Source of the DNA: Phycisphaerae bacterium
Lineage (GTDB): Bacteria > Planctomycetota > Phycisphaerae > UBA1845
Assembly: GCA_029260055.1 (NCBI GenBank)
Contig: JAJDDX010000046.1
Span: forward strand, 1-64,000
Direction of reading: 5' to 3'
DNA length: 64,000 nt
The notes beneath the pieces are model-generated. The model ran no database searches. It saw only the letters and a program-made list of their open reading frames with translations, and was not told where the DNA came from. Shown here in pieces: positions 38,366 through 48,102 of the stretch (its first letter is position 1; the number at the start of each line of letters is the position of its first letter). Made by a program: the position numbers and the translations under genes.

Positions 38366-38873
38366 CGTGATTCTGACTCCGGCGGCACGCAGACAGAGGC
38401 GACGCACCGGCATCGCGCATAGATTCCGGACGCGCGGGCGCCGCACCGGTCGACGCGGCATCTCGATCGCCGTCAACCTGGCGCCGATGATCGACGTTAC
38501 TTTCTTGCTCCTGATCTTCTTCTTGGTGACGACGACTTTCGAGCGAGCGGAAGGTCTGCTCTCCTCCGAAATGCCCGGGACCATGATGGCCCCGACCGTG
38601 GCGCTGCCGCTGAGCCCGATCGTCGTGAGACTGACGCCGGGCGACAATGGCATTGGGTCCGTGACTATACGGATCGACCGGATCGACACCCCGCCCGCCG
38701 ACTTCGAGGAGCTTGTCGCGTACTTGGGCGAGCTGCACGGGAAGCCCGGTTTCGACGAGGACACGCCCGTTGTCATCGTCGCGCATTCCGATGTGCAGTG
38801 GGATCACGTGGTCGGTGCGTGGAACGCCGTACTGCGCGCGGGCTGTACGCGAGTCGCGTTTGGAGAGCCCTGA
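38346..38873 (+). CDS. exbD: ExbD/TolR family protein 2
   Basis: NLAPMIDVTFLLLIFFLVTTTFERAEG; overlaps ExbD1 (a GTG start at 38367 is an alternative). Confidence 0.88.
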   Translation: MWRRSSDVILTPAARRQRRRTGIAHRFRTRGRRTGRRGISIAVNLAPMIDVTFLLLIFFLVTTTFERAEGLLSSEMPGTMMAPTVALPLSPIVVRLTPGDNGIGSVTIRIDRIDTPPADFEELVAYLGELHGKPGFDEDTPVVIVAHSDVQWDHVVGAWNAVLRAGCTRVAFGEP

Positions 38874-38875
38874 GC

Positions 38876-41620
38876 TTGGCGCCATGGTCACTCAAATTCT
38901 TCAGTGCGCTAGTGCTGGCGCTGTGCGGCACCAGTTACCTTCGCGCACAATCGGACGCGGAGCGAAAGCCCAAGTCCGCCGAAGCGGAACGCTTCAACAA
39001 CACGGCATTCCGCCAAGGCCTGAAGAAGCGAGGGCTGACTGAGTTGCTCGAGCTTCATCTGCGGGATCACCCGCCGACGGGCAGGACCGAGACACTGAAG
39101 CTGCAGCGCGACCTGAAACTGGCCGAGAGCGCCGATCCGAGCAAGTCACCGATCCAGCGTCGCGCGGCCGTCGCCGAGGCGAATCGCATTCTCGAGGAGA
39201 TCATCGCAGCAAACGCCGGCTCGATCGAGCGCTTCGAGTGGCGATTCGCCCTGTCGCATTCGCTCATTTACGACGAGGCTGAGCCGTTGTTCACGGCGAT
39301 TCTGTACCGTGGCGGCAACGCCGAGACGCGGCGCCGACTTCGCGAGCTCACGACGCGCGCGCTAAGTGTGCTGGCAACCCTGAACGAAGACATCGAGTCG
39401 GAATACGATCGCATCGACAACCTCGAAATCAGGGAGTTTGAGCGGCTGGAACGCAACGGGCACGTGGAAGCACTGGATCGCTTGGGCCCTAGAGCCACCT
39501 ACCTTACGCTCTGGACCCTGCTGTACGATTCCCTTTCGCGCGCTGAAGACGATTCCGTGCGGGCGAGTCGACTCAATCGTATCCTCGCCATGCTCGATTC
39601 GGATGCGTCGGTTATCGAAACGCCGCACGCGGACAGCAAGGTGCAGGTCCAAGCCTTGCTGCTTACCGGTATGGCCTACCGCCTCTTGAACGACCACCCT
39701 ATGGCACGCGAGTTTCTGGAGCGAGCACTGGCTGTGGCGTCACGGCTTGACGATCCGACTGAGCGGCTGCGCATCGAATGGGCGGTTCGTCTGGCTTCGA
39801 TCGAACGCATTCGCAACCACCGTGACGACGGCAGATACGAGCAAGCGCTCAAGCGGATTCGGAACTTGCGCCGTACGGTGGTCACGGACGAAGGTGACGA
39901 CTTCGGGTTGCTGCTTGTGGCGGCGTTGCTGGAACGCTCGGTATATACGGCCCGCGCCGACGCAGCCGACGATGCGACGACGGCACGGCGCATGCGCGAC
40001 ATGGCATGGCAGCCGCTGCTGGCGCTGATCCAGCGCCACGTCAACCGACGCGACGAAGTCTACGCGACGGTGTGTGAGACGATCGGACTCGATGCGAATC
40101 CTGCGCAGCTCGATCCGTTCGAACGTTGCGCACTGGTGGCGGGCTTGCTCTTCGAGGCCGACCGACAGGACCATGATGCCGCCGACCGACTCGCCCGGGC
40201 AATCGAGGTCGGCGAGCAGTTCGTGGCCGACGCGCCGGCGTCGGCGAAGGCGCTCGTGCCCGAGGCACTGTACAACGTGGCTGTGGCTCTCTATCGCAGT
40301 GACCGTGTCGCCGAAGCGGCTCAGCAGTTCCTTCGGGTTGCTCGAGACCACTCGGACTACGTCAACGCGGCACAGGCGGGCGTCTTCGCGGTACAGCTCG
40401 CGTCGTTGTTCTATGAGGACCCGAACCTGCGCGGCCGCCCGGACGTACTCTCGCTCTATCGTGACGCACTGGAGGTTCTCCTTCAGGAGTATGCCGACAC
40501 GGAGGCCGCTTCGTATTGGCGCTTTTACTACGCTCAACTGCTGGAAGAACTGGAATCGTTCGACGCCGCCGCGACGCAGTTTGCGCTCCTAGATCAGACC
40601 CATGAGCACTATCTTCGCAGCGTTCTGTCGCGGCTTCGGTGCATGGCGCGCGTGCTCGAGGCGCGCGCTAAGAACGAGGAGACTGACGGCACGGACTTGC
40701 GCCACCACAGTCACGAGTTCCTGGCGGTGCAGCGCGAGTTCGAGTCGCGACTCCGGCGCGAGCTCGCCCGTACGAACGATCCGGATCAAACGCTCATGTG
40801 GCGGAGCCTTCTCGCCCGGGCGACGCTCCTGCTGGCGGAGGTGCATGTCCTTCCCGGTATCGCGCGGCCCGCGCAGGCGCTGGACGTGCTCCTGGAGTTT
40901 GAGGCCACGCATCCGGCACTTACCCACCTCGCCGGAAGGGTGTGGCGTGTTCGCTTGATCGCCTACGAGAAACTCGGCCGCCTTCAAGAGGCGGCGCGGG
41001 CGATCCCGGCCTACATCGCATCGGATCCGAAACACGCGGGCCCGGCACTACAATCGCTCTACCTCGATCTGATAGACGATATCGAGCGAGCACGCACCAC
41101 AGGCAAGTCAGACGCCGCCATGGAAGAGGCGCAACTCGCACTGTTGCTGGCACAACAGGTGTACGCTTGGTCCCAGCAGCAGCCTTCTGCAGAACCGCAA
41201 GAAGATCGCCGCCTTTTGATTCAGCTTGCACAGGCTCATCTTCATGCACACAAGTATCAGCGCGCACGCGAATTGTTCGAGGATTGCGGCGCGGCTGAAT
41301 TGTCCGGCACTGCCGGTCACACCCTCGACATCGCGGTGGATTCCGGCTATGCCGAGGCGCTCTATCAGGCTGGAGATTACGCGGCCGCCTTGCCGTTGTT
41401 CAATCGCTTGGCCCTGCAACTCCCTGAGACGGATCGGCTGCGTTGGCGAGCCTTGTTGCGCGATCTTCAGTGCCGCACTGCCTTGAAACAAAGCCCTGAT
41501 GATGTGATCAAAGTGATCGAGCAGCAGAAGTACCTATACCCCAATCTTGGCGGTTCAGTGCTGGAGCCGCAATTCGACAAGCTTCTTCGCGAGAATCAGC
41601 GCCGAAAGGCGGGTGAATAG
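38876..41620 (+). CDS. Large secreted TPR protein
   Basis: TTG start 3 nt after ExbD2 stop; signal LKFFSALVLALCGTSYLRAQ; long helical repeat protein. Confidence 0.75.
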   Translation: MAPWSLKFFSALVLALCGTSYLRAQSDAERKPKSAEAERFNNTAFRQGLKKRGLTELLELHLRDHPPTGRTETLKLQRDLKLAESADPSKSPIQRRAAVAEANRILEEIIAANAGSIERFEWRFALSHSLIYDEAEPLFTAILYRGGNAETRRRLRELTTRALSVLATLNEDIESEYDRIDNLEIREFERLERNGHVEALDRLGPRATYLTLWTLLYDSLSRAEDDSVRASRLNRILAMLDSDASVIETPHADSKVQVQALLLTGMAYRLLNDHPMAREFLERALAVASRLDDPTERLRIEWAVRLASIERIRNHRDDGRYEQALKRIRNLRRTVVTDEGDDFGLLLVAALLERSVYTARADAADDATTARRMRDMAWQPLLALIQRHVNRRDEVYATVCETIGLDANPAQLDPFERCALVAGLLFEADRQDHDAADRLARAIEVGEQFVADAPASAKALVPEALYNVAVALYRSDRVAEAAQQFLRVARDHSDYVNAAQAGVFAVQLASLFYEDPNLRGRPDVLSLYRDALEVLLQEYADTEAASYWRFYYAQLLEELESFDAAATQFALLDQTHEHYLRSVLSRLRCMARVLEARAKNEETDGTDLRHHSHEFLAVQREFESRLRRELARTNDPDQTLMWRSLLARATLLLAEVHVLPGIARPAQALDVLLEFEATHPALTHLAGRVWRVRLIAYEKLGRLQEAARAIPAYIASDPKHAGPALQSLYLDLIDDIERARTTGKSDAAMEEAQLALLLAQQVYAWSQQQPSAEPQEDRRLLIQLAQAHLHAHKYQRARELFEDCGAAELSGTAGHTLDIAVDSGYAEALYQAGDYAAALPLFNRLALQLPETDRLRWRALLRDLQCRTALKQSPDDVIKVIEQQKYLYPNLGGSVLEPQFDKLLRENQRRKAGE

Positions 41621-41773
41621 GCTCCTCTGTACGCCGCGCGGACGTGGGCGACCTGTGGTCCCACTCCGCCGCCGGCATCGATGCGCCGGGTTTGCGCTTG
41701 CAGCGGGCACGCGTTTTCCCGATAATGGGATATGTCCGTTTGGGCCTGTACTGCGCTGTCTAAGGAGAACACC

Positions 41774-43072
41774 ATGACGCATTTCCTGTCGCCTTACAGG
41801 CTTCTTATTCCTGTCTTGGCTCTGTCCGCGGTCGCTGCCGTCGGCCTGGCAGCGGACAAGCCCGAGAAGAAGGCTAAGATTGATCCCAAGGCGGACGAGG
41901 TGCTGCACCGTTTGAGCGATCACATGCGCGGTCTCGACAGTTTTCGCTGCAAAGCGACGATGGATTGGCATGTCAAAGTGAAAGAGGGGCGCGGCCACAG
42001 GGGCCTGAAGTACAGCGTCGTACTCGACCGCCCGGATCGCATCGCACTCAGTCAAAAGGGTGGAAAGCACGGGAAGGTGGGCGCTACCGTCGTCGACGAC
42101 GGGACGAACCTCTTTGCCTACCTGCCGGAACGTCAGGCCTATTCACTCGAGGCTTCCGCCGAGACGTTCGAACCGGTTACGTTCGCGATCGGATTGGCTG
42201 CGCATGTAACCGCCATGCCCGCGATCAACGCGATCAACGCACTCGTTCAGGACGATCCGTACACTGCGCTCATGGAAGGCGTGACCAAGAGTGAGTACGT
42301 GGGCGAACAACGGCTTGATACATTCAACTGCGATCATGTGAAACTGATCGAGGACGACCTCGTACGGCAACTCTGGATCAGGCAGGGCGACGAACCGATC
42401 GTCGTTCGTTTCGAGAGCGATCTTCCTGAGAACGATACACGGATCGGCGACAACCGCTACGCCGTCAAAGCCGGCGAGAGGCTCTACGTCCGCGCCGCGT
42501 TCAAGAAGTGGAAGCTGAACATGAAGGCTCGCGACCGAGACTTCAAGTACAAGGTTCCCAAGAAGAAGGGCGTGCAGAAGATAGACGCAGTGGAGGCGCT
42601 CGCGCAGGTATATCCTCCCCATCCACTGCTCGGCAAGAAGGCTCCGAAGATCAAGACGGACCTGCTCGCCGGCGGTAAGTTCAATCTCTCCGATCACAAG
42701 GGCTCGGACATCGTGGTGCTCGACTTCTGGGCGACCTGGTGCGGGCCGTGCGTGATGGCACTTCCCGTGTTGATCGAAGTCACGGACGAGTACAAAGACC
42801 GCGGCGTGCGCTTCGTCGCCGTCAACCAGCGCGAGCAGAAAGAGCTGATCAAGGGCTTCCTCGAGGCGCGCAAGTTCGACTTCACCGTGGCTATGGACAA
42901 GAAGGGCGCCATCGGGCAGAAGTACTACGTGTCCGGCATTCCCCAGACGGTCATCATCGGTCCCGACGGCACCATCCAGGCGATACACAACGGCTTCTCG
43001 TCGGACATGAAAGAACTACTCAAGAAAGAGATCGAGACGCTGCTTTCCGGCAAGAAGCTGGTCAAGTCGTGA
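41774..43072 (+). CDS. DUF2092-like domain fused to TlpA/redoxin thioredoxin domain
   Basis: DEVLHRLSDHMRGLDSFRCKATMDWHVK...; VVLDFWATWCGPCVMALPVLIEV. Confidence 0.8.
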   Translation: MTHFLSPYRLLIPVLALSAVAAVGLAADKPEKKAKIDPKADEVLHRLSDHMRGLDSFRCKATMDWHVKVKEGRGHRGLKYSVVLDRPDRIALSQKGGKHGKVGATVVDDGTNLFAYLPERQAYSLEASAETFEPVTFAIGLAAHVTAMPAINAINALVQDDPYTALMEGVTKSEYVGEQRLDTFNCDHVKLIEDDLVRQLWIRQGDEPIVVRFESDLPENDTRIGDNRYAVKAGERLYVRAAFKKWKLNMKARDRDFKYKVPKKKGVQKIDAVEALAQVYPPHPLLGKKAPKIKTDLLAGGKFNLSDHKGSDIVVLDFWATWCGPCVMALPVLIEVTDEYKDRGVRFVAVNQREQKELIKGFLEARKFDFTVAMDKKGAIGQKYYVSGIPQTVIIGPDGTIQAIHNGFSSDMKELLKKEIETLLSGKKLVKS

Positions 43073-43117
43073 CGCGGCCGACGCGTTGACCGGGTGACGC
43101 CGGAGCCGTAGACTCCT

Positions 43118-43153
43118 GCACGTAACTTGGAGCATCGAAACGATGTTACGTGC
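43118..43153 (+). promoter_or_regulatory. Inverted repeat overlapping a start codon
   Basis: GCACGTAAC-N18-GTTACGTGC; ATG at 43143 abuts the 3' arm. Confidence 0.35.
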
Positions 43154-43721
43154 CGGCAAACTCGATACCGATCGCGCCTTCGTCCTCGTCATCGACTTGC
43201 AGGAAAAACTCCTGCCGCTCATCGATCGTAACGAACGGATCGTTCGCGCTACGCGGAAGCTGCTGGAAGGGGCGGCTGTCTTCGGCCTGCCGGTGCTCGC
43301 CACCGAGCAGTATCCCAAAGGGCTCGGATCAACGCACGCCTCGGTGCGCGAGCTTCTCCAGGCTGACGACCGACCCATCATCGAGAAGCCGACCTTCAGT
43401 GCCTGCGGAGCGGACCCGGTCCGCGAGGCGATGAATTCGATCGACCGGACGCAGGTCCTCATCGCGGGCGTCGAATCCCACATCTGCGTGCTGCAAACCG
43501 CACTCGACATGGTCTCGATGGACTACGATGTCTTCGTCTGCGCCGATGCGGTCGGTTCGAGAAGCGATGTTGACTACCGCGTGGCCATGGATCGGCTGCG
43601 ACAGGCCGGTGCTATCGTCACGACCGTGGAAAGCGCCCTGTTCGAGCTGTGTGATCGGTGCGACACAGCCGCCTTCAAGAAGATGATAGACATCATCAAG
43701 GCCGCACCGCCCACGCAGTGA
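43143..43721 (+). CDS. Isochorismatase-family cysteine hydrolase
   Basis: FVLVIDLQEKLLPLI; QVLIAGVESHICVLQTALDM; DAVGSRSDVDYRVAMDRLRQAG. Confidence 0.9.
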   Translation: MLRAGKLDTDRAFVLVIDLQEKLLPLIDRNERIVRATRKLLEGAAVFGLPVLATEQYPKGLGSTHASVRELLQADDRPIIEKPTFSACGADPVREAMNSIDRTQVLIAGVESHICVLQTALDMVSMDYDVFVCADAVGSRSDVDYRVAMDRLRQAGAIVTTVESALFELCDRCDTAAFKKMIDIIKAAPPTQ

Positions 43722-43756
43722 GTGAGCGGCCGCCCCGGACCGCGTTCACGCTTCGG

Positions 43757-44002
43757 ATGACAGCCGTGTACGAAGACTACGACGAAGAGGAATGGGTTGA
43801 GGAGGAGGACGAGTCCGAAGACGAGGACGACGTGCTCGTCTGCCCATCCTGCTCGCAGTCCGTGCACGAAGAGACGCAACAGTGTCCCCACTGCGGTGAT
43901 TGGATCGTGCCGGTCTATCCCGGCGCCGGCCTGCGGCGACTCGGGGCCATCGTAGTCGTGCTGGCGCTGCTGACGGCGTTCGTGCTCGTGTACGTCTTCT
44001 GA
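43757..44002 (+). CDS. Small acidic zinc-ribbon membrane protein (81 aa)
   Basis: EDYDEEEWVEEEDESEDEDDVLVCPSCSQSVHEETQQCPHCGDWIVP then C-terminal TM. Confidence 0.7.
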   Translation: MTAVYEDYDEEEWVEEEDESEDEDDVLVCPSCSQSVHEETQQCPHCGDWIVPVYPGAGLRRLGAIVVVLALLTAFVLVYVF

Positions 44003-44038
44003 CGCGGCGCCAGCGGGCACCCGCGGACGTTCGAGATC

Positions 44039-44810
44039 GGGTGCCACGGACAAGCAGCAGCTTGTCCGTGTCGTCCCGGCTGAGTTATGATCTGGGTGGC
44101 GTTCCCGGCCCAACACCGGGGCACGTTCATTGACTCTCATCGGCGCGGTCCGTCGCATGGGATCACTCAATGTCCGGCATTCGAACTCGACACCGAAAGC
44201 TGCGTCGTCCATGGAACGAGGCAGGCCATGCCCACGAACTGACCTTCTCCTGTAACGGTCGGCTGCCCTTGCTGGCCAACGACCGGGTGCGCCAATGGCT
44301 GCTCGACGCCATGGACACAGCGAGGAGGCGCTGGGACTTCGAATTGTGGGCCTACGTCATCATGCCCGAGCATGTCCATATGCTCGTATACCCACGGCGC
44401 CCGCATTACGAAGTCGCGGCCTTCCTGAAGTCCGTCAAGCAGTCCGTTGCCAGGAAAGCGATTTCGTGGCTGCGGCAGAGCAGTTCGGGCCTCCTTGGAA
44501 AACTGCGGATCGTTCGAGCCGGCCGCGTTGAGCATAGGTTCTGGCTGGAAGGCGGTGGTTACGATCGGAACATCTTCGATGAGGCGACGGCCTGGACGTG
44601 TGTTGAGTACATTCACCGGAATCCGGTACGCCGCGGTCTCGTCGACGCCCCGTCCGACTGGCTCTGGTCGAGTGCGAGGTGGTATGAGCAGCTCGATGGT
44701 GTGAAGCTCGAAATGGACGACTGCCCGCCGCCGGTACGAAACCCGATCACCGGCTGCCGACCTTCGCGCTAGCCCCGGCACGGACAAGCTGCTGCTTGTC
44801 CGTGGCACCC
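44039..44810. mobile_element. RAYT element: inverted REPs flanking a Y1 transposase
   Basis: gggtgccacggacaagcagcagcttgtccgtg (44039-44070) and its exact reverse complement (44779-44810) flank the ORF. Confidence 0.88.
44170..44772 (+). CDS. REP-associated tyrosine transposase (RAYT/TnpA_REP)
   Basis: WAYVIMPEHVHMLVYPRR HuH motif; FLKSVKQSVARKAISWLR; VEYIHRNPVRRGLV. Confidence 0.92.
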   Translation: MSGIRTRHRKLRRPWNEAGHAHELTFSCNGRLPLLANDRVRQWLLDAMDTARRRWDFELWAYVIMPEHVHMLVYPRRPHYEVAAFLKSVKQSVARKAISWLRQSSSGLLGKLRIVRAGRVEHRFWLEGGGYDRNIFDEATAWTCVEYIHRNPVRRGLVDAPSDWLWSSARWYEQLDGVKLEMDDCPPPVRNPITGCRPSR

Positions 44811-44813
44811 AGA

Positions 44814-45677
44814 TCAGACCTGAGTCGATTCCCCCCCCCCCACCACGACGATGCCCGCTGCGTCGGCGGATTGGATCATCTTCTCCCGCTCGACGATGAC
44901 CGACTTGCCGGCCTCGACGATCAGCATCTTCGCCCCGTGCTTGCTCAGCTTCGTGATCGTCTCGGGGCCGACGGTGGGTACGTCGAAACGCATGTCCTGA
45001 TCCGGCTTGGCCACCTTAATCAGCGTCCAGCCGCCCTGCGGGCATAGCTCACCCGCGCGGGCGATCATCCGGTCCGTGCCCTCGATCGCCTCGACCGCGA
45101 TGACCTCGGTCTCTTTCACGGCGATGGCCTGGCCGATGTCGAGCCGGCCCATCTCCTTGGCGATCCTCCAACCGAACTCGATGTCCTTGGTCTGGGCGTC
45201 GCTGGGTTGACGCCGAGTCAGCACGCCCGCCGGTGCCATGTGCTCTTTGGTGTAGGCCACGCAGTCGTCCATGATGATGCCGTGCTTGGCGAACTCGTCA
45301 GCGACAGCCGCCAGAACCGTATCGTTACGCTTGTCCGGGATGCCGAAGAACCAGATTCTGATCGCGGTCAGGTCGGGGAGCAAGCGGAGCAGGCGAAATC
45401 GCCCGAACATGTCCGCCTTGCGGACCGAACCGGCCAGGATTACCCGCGTCGCGCCCTGCCGCCGGAGCACGCGAATCCATCGCCCCATCCGCACCATCCC
45501 GCTCCAGCGAAACACGTCCGCCTTGTCGAACAGGGACGAATCCGCAAAGCCGCGAAGCCCGACGACCGTCACATGGCAGCCGGCGGCCTTCGCACCGTCC
45601 AGGACCATCTGCGGAAAGAGGCCGTGCCCGGCGATGATGCCGAGTCGCGTGGGTTTGCTTGAAGTCGTGTTCGGCAT
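44814..45677 (-). CDS. lpxI: LpxI-family UDP-2,3-diacylglucosamine pyrophosphatase (DUF1009)
   Basis: LGIIAGHGLFPQMVLDGAKAAGCHVTVVGLRGFAD; LAGSVRKADMF; C-term VGPETITKLSKHGAKMLIVEAGKSVIVEREKMIQSAD. Confidence 0.9.
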   Translation of the reverse strand: MPNTTSSKPTRLGIIAGHGLFPQMVLDGAKAAGCHVTVVGLRGFADSSLFDKADVFRWSGMVRMGRWIRVLRRQGATRVILAGSVRKADMFGRFRLLRLLPDLTAIRIWFFGIPDKRNDTVLAAVADEFAKHGIIMDDCVAYTKEHMAPAGVLTRRQPSDAQTKDIEFGWRIAKEMGRLDIGQAIAVKETEVIAVEAIEGTDRMIARAGELCPQGGWTLIKVAKPDQDMRFDVPTVGPETITKLSKHGAKMLIVEAGKSVIVEREKMIQSADAAGIVVVGGGESTQV

Positions 45678-45691
45678 CGCGAAGAAGGTCC

Positions 45692-45746
45692 CGAGCCGCA
45701 CGCTTTAGCCTGCGCGGACAGCCGCGCGGGCTAAAGCCCACGGCTC
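45692..45746. repeat. Inverted pair related to the GAGCCGCGGGCTTCAGCCCGCGCGG family
   Basis: gagccgcacgctttagcctgcgcgg-acag-ccgcgcgggctaaagcccacggctc between lpxI and lpxD. Confidence 0.75.
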
Positions 45747-45776
45747 AGATGGTCCCGAAACGTGTGAGGCGCGGTG

Positions 45777-46850
45777 CTACGGTGCGCCTTGCGGTGACGG
45801 GGTGTCCACCAGGCCGCGCAGTTCTTCGAGTTCGCGTTCGAGTTCCTTGACCCGCTTGGCCAATTCCGGAAGTCGCTTCTGAACGACCACCATGCGCTTG
45901 AACTCGGCGATCGGGATCGCCGGGTAGCCCAGCACGACACTGTCGGCGGGCACATCGTTCTTCACGCCGGACTTGGCCGCCACCGTGGCGTTGTCGCCGA
46001 TGGTCAGATGCCCGGCCACGCCGACATGCCCCGCGAGTGTCACGTGGTTGCCCACCTTGACCGAGCCGGCGATGCCCACGACGCCGACGAAGATGCAATC
46101 ACGCCCGACCTTCGTACCGTGGCCGATCACCACCACGTTGCCGAACTTGGATCCCGCTCCGATCTCCGTCGTGCCCAGCGTGGCGCGGTCGATCGTGCAG
46201 TTCGCGCCGATCTCGACATCGTCGTGCAGGATCGCACGTCCCACCTGCGGAATCTTGATCCACTTCTCGCCCAGCGGCGCGTAACCCAGCCCGTCCTCAC
46301 CGACGACCGAGCCGGCATGAATCGTCACGCGGCTGCCGATCTCGGAGTGATCGTACACCACGACATTGGGATAGAAGATGCAGTCGTTCCCGATTCGGAC
46401 GCCGTCGGCGATGTAGCAGCCGGGGTAGATCGTGCATCGGTCGCCGACGGTCGCGTTAGCTCCGATTGTCACCCCGGCGGCGATGTTGGCGCGGTTGCCG
46501 ATCGAAGCGGTCGGGTCGATGGCGGCGCGCTCGGAGACGCCCCACTGGGGATGCTCGCGGTAGCCGTGGATAGCGATGATCGCCACGGTCAACGCGCTAT
46601 ATGGCTCCTCACATCGAATCGCGGCGAGGCCATCGGGTACCGGCAACCCGGGCCTGAGGATGACAGCCGAAGCGCCGGTCGTCGCGACAGCGGACAGGTA
46701 CCTCTCGTTTGAGAGAAAGCTGATTTCGCCGTGCTTAGCGGCCTCGAGCGTGTTGACGGCGTCAATCAGACGATCCTCGCCCTCGACCGTCGCGGGGAAG
46801 CCGTGGTCGACGAGAATCTGGCAGAGCTGGGATAATCTAAGCTGTTTCAC
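45777..46850 (-). CDS. lpxD: UDP-3-O-acylglucosamine N-acyltransferase LpxD
   Basis: Left-handed beta-helix hexapeptides (IDPTASIGNRANIAAGVTIGANATVGDRCTIYPGCYIADGVRIG); NCTIDRATLGTTEIG; LAGHVGVAGHLTIGDNATVAAKSGV. Confidence 0.95.
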   Translation of the reverse strand: MKQLRLSQLCQILVDHGFPATVEGEDRLIDAVNTLEAAKHGEISFLSNERYLSAVATTGASAVILRPGLPVPDGLAAIRCEEPYSALTVAIIAIHGYREHPQWGVSERAAIDPTASIGNRANIAAGVTIGANATVGDRCTIYPGCYIADGVRIGNDCIFYPNVVVYDHSEIGSRVTIHAGSVVGEDGLGYAPLGEKWIKIPQVGRAILHDDVEIGANCTIDRATLGTTEIGAGSKFGNVVVIGHGTKVGRDCIFVGVVGIAGSVKVGNHVTLAGHVGVAGHLTIGDNATVAAKSGVKNDVPADSVVLGYPAIPIAEFKRMVVVQKRLPELAKRVKELERELEELRGLVDTPSPQGAP

Positions 46851-47098
46851 TTCGGTATCCGGCCAAGACCGTGAAAGTCGCGTTTCCGTCGCGGCGGCAT
46901 TCTACGGGCGTGATTTCAACGGTGTCAAACCCGACAATTCACGACGAAACGAGCTTTCGTGGCTGCACTGAACGTGCGATATCGGCGAAAACGCGGCCTC
47001 TTCGCTGGCGTGATACGATGGTCGAAGTACACTACCCCGTTCGGTGCGGGTAAAGGCCGGCACGAACCTGTCGGCCGCACGATGATCGATCCGGGCTC

Positions 47099-48013
47099 AT
47101 GGCACTCACGACACTCCAACGAAGTATTCTGGCGTCCGTCGGTTGCTTGCTCTGCGCGCACGCCGCCGCTCTCGACATTCCGGTCCCGTCCGGCGAGGGG
47201 TACGCGCCGGCCTGGGACAAGGTGGCTTTCGACCACGGATTGTGGAGCGCCGTCCTTGCGGATCACGTGGATGGGGCGGGTTTGGTCGACTATGCAGCCG
47301 TCCGCTCCGACAAGCGATTCGAGGAATATCTCTATCGGCTGGCGAATACCGACCCGGGGGCGTTGGCGTCGAGTGACGCTCGTCTGGCGTTCTGGATCAA
47401 CGCCTACAACGCCTTTGCGGTGCAAGGCGTACTCGCCACGTTGCCGGTCGAGCGGGCAAAATGGCCTGGCTACAGCGTGCTCGCTGTCGAAGTTCCCGGA
47501 ATCACAGCGGCCGGTAAGGGGTTCTTCGAGGGACTGAAGTTCACGGTCGGCGGGCGGAGGTACAGCCTGGACGAAATCGAGAAGGCGGTCTTACTAGGGC
47601 GAGCGGAGCGCAGGGCCCGAAATCAGGACCATTACCGGACCGTGAGTCCGACCGGCGTGGATCCGCGAATCCACTTTGCCTTGGTGTGCGCAGCCAAGGG
47701 CTGCGTGAAACTCCGCCAGGGTGCCTACGAGGGTGCGAGAATCGACACCCAGTTGGGCGAAGCGGTCCGTGGTTTTGCGCGAGATTCGCAACGAGCCACG
47801 TTTAAAAAGAGGGGGCGGACGATGCGGGTATCGCAGTTGCTGGACTGGTACCGTGCGGACCTGACGAACGCTCGGTACGATCCGCATGCGAAATCCGTGG
47901 CGGCTTTCTTGTCCGCGTATGTCGACGATCCCGAGCTGGCGCGGTCGCTCGAGAGGGATACGTGGAAAACGAGCTACATCGAGTATGACTGGAAACTGAA
48001 TCTGAAACCGTAG
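47099..48013 (+). CDS. DUF547-like secreted protein
   Basis: LVDYAAVRSDKRFEEYLYRLA...ARLAFWINAYNAFAVQGVL; VDPRIHFALVCAAKGCVKLR. Confidence 0.85.
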   Translation: MALTTLQRSILASVGCLLCAHAAALDIPVPSGEGYAPAWDKVAFDHGLWSAVLADHVDGAGLVDYAAVRSDKRFEEYLYRLANTDPGALASSDARLAFWINAYNAFAVQGVLATLPVERAKWPGYSVLAVEVPGITAAGKGFFEGLKFTVGGRRYSLDEIEKAVLLGRAERRARNQDHYRTVSPTGVDPRIHFALVCAAKGCVKLRQGAYEGARIDTQLGEAVRGFARDSQRATFKKRGRTMRVSQLLDWYRADLTNARYDPHAKSVAAFLSAYVDDPELARSLERDTWKTSYIEYDWKLNLKP

Positions 48014-48102
48014 CGATGTGTGCCACCGGCGGTAAGCCGCTCGTGATTCAAGCGCCCGCGAGACCATGTCTCGGTTCGCTCGGCTTGTAGTAGGTAGTTG
48101 AT

